From: CALBPI01 sp039815365
GTDB lineage: Bacteria > Pseudomonadota > Gammaproteobacteria > Steroidobacterales > Woeseiaceae
Length of the DNA stretch: 17,529 nt
NCBI GenBank assembly: GCA_039815365.1
Contig: JBCBZK010000068.1
Span: forward strand, 1-17,529
Direction: 5' to 3'
Under the pieces are notes generated by a model. The model had not been told where the DNA came from, searched no databases, and was given only the letters and a program-made list of their open reading frames with translations. This document shows positions 14,040 to 17,529 of this stretch, piece after piece. The position numbers were made by a program, and so were the translations under genes. Position 1 is the first letter of the stretch. Each line of letters begins with the position of its first letter.

Positions 14040-14835
14040 GGTAAGACAAGATTCGCGGCGATCAGTGCTTCGCGCAACCGCTGATGCGGGTTTCGGCCTT
14101 TGGTTCGTGCTGGTGTTCACAATACTGACGCTTCTGTGTGTCATGTGTATTGCGATTTTGCCTGGCTTGCACCGCCGCCAACGCGTGGTTGCCAAGTTTG
14201 CGCGCGGCGTCTTCCTGTTCACGGGCAGCTCGCCCGCCTGCACTGGCATGGATATTCTGCCAGACGGTCCAGTCATCGTCGTGGCGAACCACGCAAGCTA
14301 CCTGGACGGGATCCTGATGACCGCGGTTTTGCCACCGCGCTTTAGTTTCGTGATCAAATCGGAAATGTCACGAGTCCCTTTGGCTGGTTTTCTATTACGT
14401 CGTATCGACTCATTTTTCGTCGATCGAGGCACCAAATCGGCGCGCAGTACCGGCCAGGCACGCCAGATCATCACCGCGGCGCGCGACGGCCGAGCACTGG
14501 GTTTCTTCCCGGAAGGTACGTTTCGTCACGAGGCCGGTCTGCTGAAGTTCTACAACGGTGCGTTTTCGGCAGCGCTAGCGGGCAATATGCCAATCGTGCC
14601 GTGCGCGATCACCGGCACCCGGGCAATGCTTGCGGCAGACCACCGGTTGCCCCGCTGGGGCCGACTGTCTGTGACACTGCTGCCACTCATCGAAGTAGAC
14701 AAACGTGACCCCGATCAGACCGTTGCGGTGTTACGCGACCAAGCGCGCAACGCCATTTTGGCGCATTGTGGCGAACACGATGCAAGCGACGTAACACTGC
14801 CAAAACCAGGCTCGCCGGCACCATCATCAGCCTGA
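14038..14835 (+). CDS. 1-acyl-glycerol-3-phosphate acyltransferase family protein (PlsC-like)
   Basis: Transfers an acyl chain to a glycerophospholipid precursor at the inner membrane; the exact acceptor is not shown. 265 aa from the first ATG. Membrane helix at about residues 20-42 (WFVLVFTILTLLCVMCIAIL). Motif I H85-x4-D90 in VVANHASYLDG, then a VIKSEM segment, motif III FFPEGTFRHEAGLLKF (about 156-171) and motif IV MPIVPCAITGT. The ATG at 14038 has no Shine-Dalgarno sequence and overlaps a possible -10 box. The next in-frame start is GTG at 14065 (256 aa), which keeps every domain and may be the real one. Divergent from xerD and convergent with the TonB gene. It is more likely a PlsC-like paralogue than essential plsC. 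Confidence 0.88.
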   Translation: MVRQDSRRSVLRATADAGFGLWFVLVFTILTLLCVMCIAILPGLHRRQRVVAKFARGVFLFTGSSPACTGMDILPDGPVIVVANHASYLDGILMTAVLPPRFSFVIKSEMSRVPLAGFLLRRIDSFFVDRGTKSARSTGQARQIITAARDGRALGFFPEGTFRHEAGLLKFYNGAFSAALAGNMPIVPCAITGTRAMLAADHRLPRWGRLSVTLLPLIEVDKRDPDQTVAVLRDQARNAILAHCGEHDASDVTLPKPGSPAPSSA

Positions 14836-14865
14836 CAGCACCCACGATTGCGCCTGATCGAGCGG

Positions 14866-15477
14866 CTACAGCGAGAACTCCATGCGCATTATGGCTTTGC
14901 GTGATGTCGCAACACCGTTCACACGTTGCGCTTTGAATTTCCACCGGTAAATCGCTCTCAGTGCTTCTCGGTCAAACACTCTGGCTGGATGGGAATCAAT
15001 GACGCTGGTCGTCGTCACGGATCCGTCCGCTGCCACGGTCAGCGCAAGATCAACCCAACCTTCCGTGCCATCCAGAGAGGCGCGTCTTGGGTACTCGGGA
15101 GAGATCCGAACGACGGCGACTAATTCTTGGTTTGCAGGTCCCGGCTCACCAGTACGAGGCAACCACGGACCAATGCCAACGCCATCCGCGGCGATACGAG
15201 GCATTTGTATATCTGGGAGCTGGCGTACCGGCTCGGAAGGGTTTGCTGTGGGCAACTGTGGCGGTGGCGGCGGTGTTTCTGGTGGCTCAGGCGGCTGGGG
15301 TTTGGTGCGGACCTTCGTATTGACAAGGTCCTCCTGCGGAACCCGAACATACGTCGTATCAAAGCGCTCTGCGTCGCTAACGATGCGCTCCGGCGAGCCA
15401 GCAATAAGACCGTCCATCAAGAAAAACAAAAGGATAGCGACGCAAACACCGCCACTCAGTGCAAAGGGATAACGCAT
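14866..15477 (-). CDS. TonB family energy transducer (first copy)
   Basis: Passes proton-motive energy from an ExbB/ExbD complex to outer-membrane receptors. The frame opens with GTG at 15486, but ATG at 15477 has AGAGGTG (15490-15484) six bases upstream, so I use it: 203 aa. N-terminal uncleaved helix (GGVCVAILLFFLMDGLIAG, about residues 9-27), then a proline-rich spacer (KPQPPEPPETPPPPPQLP), then the TonB C-terminal domain with ISPEYPRRA, DGTEGWVDLALTV, DSHPARVFDREALRAI and WKFKAQRVNG. It is a paralogue of the TonB at the window edge; both end SRKAI-x-R-x-EF-x-L. It is separated from the TPR gene by 115 bp that may hold its own promoter. Confidence 0.92.
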   Translation of the reverse strand: MRYPFALSGGVCVAILLFFLMDGLIAGSPERIVSDAERFDTTYVRVPQEDLVNTKVRTKPQPPEPPETPPPPPQLPTANPSEPVRQLPDIQMPRIAADGVGIGPWLPRTGEPGPANQELVAVVRISPEYPRRASLDGTEGWVDLALTVAADGSVTTTSVIDSHPARVFDREALRAIYRWKFKAQRVNGVATSRKAIMRMEFSL

Positions 15478-15532
15478 GAGACTCACCTCTTCGACGCTGC
15501 ATCAAGCAGCAGATGAGGTCGAGTATGCCTCC

Positions 15533-15557
15533 ATTTACCTTTTAGTTCTAGGTAAAT
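15533..15557. promoter_or_regulatory. Inverted repeat between TPR gene and first TonB gene
   Basis: ATTTACC (15533-15539) and GGTAAAT (15551-15557), 7-bp perfect arms 11 nt apart, in the leader of the first TonB gene. On the minus strand a weak promoter TAGAAC - 17 bp - CATACT would overlap it. A second small hairpin GCTGC/GCAGC lies nearer the gene. It does not resemble a Fur box. It looks like an operator for an unnamed repressor, but binding is unproved. Confidence 0.35.
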
Positions 15558-15574
15558 TGACTGGTAAGTAGCTT

Positions 15575-15591
15575 CTCGCCGTTATGGCGAG
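15575..15591 (-). other. Hairpin directly after the TPR gene stop
   Basis: CTCGCC-GTTAT-GGCGAG: 6-bp G/C-rich stem with a 5-nt loop, one base after the TPR stop codon on the minus strand. No T-run follows, so a classic terminator is not supported. It may protect the 3' end of the TonB2-TPR transcript or reduce read-through to the next TonB gene. Confidence 0.4.
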
Positions 15592-15592
15592 C

Positions 15593-16852
15593 TTAACGAC
15601 TCGCCAACACGTTAACCTTCAGGCGGTCATTCACAAACGCAATCCAAGCGCGAGCGTTGCGCTTTTCATCTACGGTGCCCACGGACTCCGCTGACCGGAA
15701 TGCCGCCAACGCTTTTTCCAGCTGGTCCAGCTCGGAATACGCTGTGCCGATCAGAAGGTAGGCTTCACCGGGCTTTTCGTAATCCCGCTCGAGTGCTTTC
15801 TCGGCTGTGGCTACGACATTCTGCCAGTCACCTTGCTCGTTATAAATTTTTGCTTGATCAATCGAATATGAAGGTTTGTTCGTGCGATCTCCAAGCTCAG
15901 TCATGACGGCAAGTGCCCGCGGGTATTCCTGCGAGCCGGCCCACGCGGATTGCAGTAGCTCAAGATGTTCGATTGAGCGCTCAACCAAGCCTGCTTTGAG
16001 CTGTTCATCCAGAATGACGCCCGCTGTGTACGGGATATCGAGGAACATGTTGAGTTTCACCAGCGCCAGTACTTTGTCTTCGGTGTCCAGCAAGCCCTTG
16101 TGGTAGGCCACCATCATGACTGATAGCGCGTCGCGGTCCTGATTCAACTGCATATGCGCGCCGGACAGTGTCTCCCAGTACGTTTGCTTGTCCGGCCAAT
16201 ACTGAATCATCTTGCGCAATAACGGCACGGCCGTCGCAATCTGATCTTCCTCGAAATACACGGCGAGCTCGAGCTGATGCCAGCTCTCTTGCGGTTTCTT
16301 CGACTTCTGATTCGCCTTTTTGACGTAGGGCAACGCGTTGTTGTATTCCTCGAGCTGCGCAAAGCTGGACGCAATCAGGATGTAAGCCTCAGGTTTCGGG
16401 TCTGCCTCGTACTCGAACCACTCCCGGACTGTCGTGATGGCTTTGCGGTATTTCTCTTGGGATGCGTATAGGCTGGCTAACGAGTACAACATGCCTTGCT
16501 GTGCCTCGGGCGCCAGCGCGTTCTGTGCGAGCGATTTCTCAAAGTAGCTGATCGCCTGATCGACCTTGCTCGCGTTCGCGTGAATGAACCCAATGGTTTG
16601 GAACAGCAGCGCTTTTTCGTACGCATTCGTGCGGCCGTTTTTCTCAAGTATTGTCGCCTTGCTCAAGGCTTCTGTATCGTCGACACCCATCAGCTCGTGA
16701 ATCGCGGAGATACGCTTGTAAAACGGCTCAGACATGGTCTGATTCGCTGTTTCGCGCTCTTTAATCTCACGGTTATCGTTGAGTTCTTCTTGGGCTAACG
16801 CCGCTGTTTGCAACGCAAATACGGCGATAAGAACGGCTGCTACTCTTTTCAT
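15593..16852 (-). CDS. Periplasmic tetratricopeptide-repeat protein of a TonB2-type system
   Basis: 419 aa from the ATG at 16852, which has GGAG (16861-16858) five bases upstream and leads straight into a signal peptide (MKRVAAVLIAVFALQTAALA, cleavage about residue 20). The rest is a chain of degenerate TPR helix pairs, clearest at about 80-150 (IGFIHANASKVDQAISYFEK and SLASLYASQEKYRKAITTV) and near the end (LIGTAYSELDQLEKALAAFR). TPRs bind proteins. In marine gammaproteobacteria a TPR protein of this kind follows tonB2 in the TtpC-ExbB2-ExbD2-TonB2 cluster, so a role in stabilising or coupling that system is likely; this is by analogy. Starts 27 bp after the edge TonB gene. No enzyme motif seen. 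Confidence 0.83.
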   Translation of the reverse strand: MKRVAAVLIAVFALQTAALAQEELNDNREIKERETANQTMSEPFYKRISAIHELMGVDDTEALSKATILEKNGRTNAYEKALLFQTIGFIHANASKVDQAISYFEKSLAQNALAPEAQQGMLYSLASLYASQEKYRKAITTVREWFEYEADPKPEAYILIASSFAQLEEYNNALPYVKKANQKSKKPQESWHQLELAVYFEEDQIATAVPLLRKMIQYWPDKQTYWETLSGAHMQLNQDRDALSVMMVAYHKGLLDTEDKVLALVKLNMFLDIPYTAGVILDEQLKAGLVERSIEHLELLQSAWAGSQEYPRALAVMTELGDRTNKPSYSIDQAKIYNEQGDWQNVVATAEKALERDYEKPGEAYLLIGTAYSELDQLEKALAAFRSAESVGTVDEKRNARAWIAFVNDRLKVNVLASR

Positions 16853-16879
16853 GACAACTCCGGCGCCTGGGCGCACAGG

Positions 16880-17464
16880 TTACAGATTGAATTCCAAACG
16901 GGTGATCGCCTTACGCGATACCGCCTGACCATCAACCACACGCGGCTTGAACTTCCATTTGAACACCGCACGTCGGGTGGCTCGGTCGAACACACGCCGT
17001 GGATTCGAATCGAGAACCGTCACTGACGACACAGTGCCATCGGGTTCAATCTGGATCTCAACTTTGACCCATCCTTCCGTGCCGTCAAGCTGGGCTTCCC
17101 GCGGGTATTGCGGCTCAATACGAACGATTGGAATGACGTCGCCATCTTCCCCGGGATTGCCGGGGTTAAAGCCGCCGAGGTACGGTCCGTCACCGGTTGA
17201 GATCGCCACATTGATGTTAGGCGTCTTGATGTCCGGCATATCGGGTGGCGGCTTGTCGTTGTTCTGGAGCGTGAGCTTCGGCGGCGGTGGCGGCTCTTTA
17301 GGCTCTTCCGGCGGTGGTGGCTTGCGCCGCTCTTTGATGTTCTCAATATCATCCGCCTTAACGCGGACGTAATCGAGATTCAGGTTTTTGTCGCCGTCTT
17401 TATCGATATTCGGCACACCGGCAATTAAGTGACGGCTTGAGCCTCGGCAAGCGTCCGCGAACAT
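16880..17464 (-). CDS. TonB family energy transducer (second copy), N-terminus abnormal
   Basis: C-terminal domain complete: VRIEPQYPREA, DGTEGWVKVEIQIEPDGT, DSNPRRVFDRATRRAV, WKFKPRVVDGQAVS. Proline-rich spacer KPPPPEEPKEPPPPPKL. 194 aa from the first ATG (17464). Compared with the first TonB copy, homology begins only at LIAG (about 17428); the preceding residues (MFADACRGSSRH) are not hydrophobic, and no other frame offers a membrane helix. A TonB without its helix could not engage ExbB/ExbD. The frame stays open to the window edge through very G/C-rich sequence, so the true 5' end is either beyond a sequence error or lost. In related systems exbD precedes this gene; it would lie outside the window. 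Confidence 0.75.
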   Translation of the reverse strand: MFADACRGSSRHLIAGVPNIDKDGDKNLNLDYVRVKADDIENIKERRKPPPPEEPKEPPPPPKLTLQNNDKPPPDMPDIKTPNINVAISTGDGPYLGGFNPGNPGEDGDVIPIVRIEPQYPREAQLDGTEGWVKVEIQIEPDGTVSSVTVLDSNPRRVFDRATRRAVFKWKFKPRVVDGQAVSRKAITRLEFNL

Positions 17465-17529
17465 CGAGCTGCGCGCCCTTGTCGGTTTTTCCGGCCCACG
17501 CCCGGGGCCCGGGGGGGCTCCCCGTTCAG
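17430..17529. other. Abnormal G/C-rich end of the window
   Basis: The last ~60 bases are unlike the rest, with long G and C runs and a CCCGGGGCCCGGG self-complementary core (17501-17513). They sit where the TonB membrane helix and probably the exbD gene should be. No coding feature is recognisable. A contig-end chimera or a misassembled fold-back is the simplest reading; a real rearrangement cannot be excluded. Confidence 0.4.

Noticed and set aside
14999..15472. 157-aa plus-strand ORF with a glycine run
   Set aside because: The glycine run is the complement of the TonB proline spacer.

Overview
This window is a gene-dense stretch of a gammaproteobacterial chromosome. The calls rest on reading the protein sequences by eye, with no database search. 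The evidence for the group is the suhB/trmJ pair, the queA-tgt-yajC-secD-secF order, the xerD-dsbC pair, an FdxA-type 7Fe ferredoxin, and a TonB-TPR module like the tail of the TonB2 systems of marine gammaproteobacteria. I cannot name the genus. Nothing looks like a prophage, insertion sequence or CRISPR array, and no gap without a gene exceeds 300 bases.

Left part (1-8400). On the minus strand, trmJ (tRNA Cm/Um32 methyltransferase) is followed after 1 nt by an IscS/NifS-family cysteine desulfurase. That gene overlaps, through ATGA, an unrecognised ORF that leaves the window. suhB is divergent from trmJ and converges on secF. The minus-strand run queA, tgt, yajC, secD, secF couples queuosine tRNA modification with the Sec translocon accessory proteins.

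Middle (8421-10700). Directly upstream of queA, on the same strand, is a three-gene cassette: an ECF sigma factor, a small single-pass membrane protein in the anti-sigma position (ATGA overlap), and an exported protein with two PDZ domains. Interleaved inverted repeats sit against the sigma start codon. A hairpin with 10-bp arms contains the queA start codon. tRNA-Leu(CAA) is divergent from the sigma gene and is followed by a zinc-ribbon Nudix hydrolase and fdxA.

Right part (11900-17529). dsbC and xerD lie on the minus strand. A divergent PlsC-family acyltransferase follows, and the gap between it and xerD carries two CRP-like palindromes. One of these is placed for a class II promoter whose -10 would overlap the first ATG of the acyltransferase. 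The window ends with a TonB - TPR - TonB cluster on the minus strand. The TonB at the window edge lacks its N-terminal membrane helix and runs into an abnormal, very G/C-rich tail, so the last ~100 bases may be an assembly artefact.

As a whole, the window is housekeeping (tRNA modification, protein export, chromosome dimer resolution, disulfide isomerisation) with two accessory points: the ECF sigma/PDZ cassette and the paralogous TonB pair around a TPR protein.
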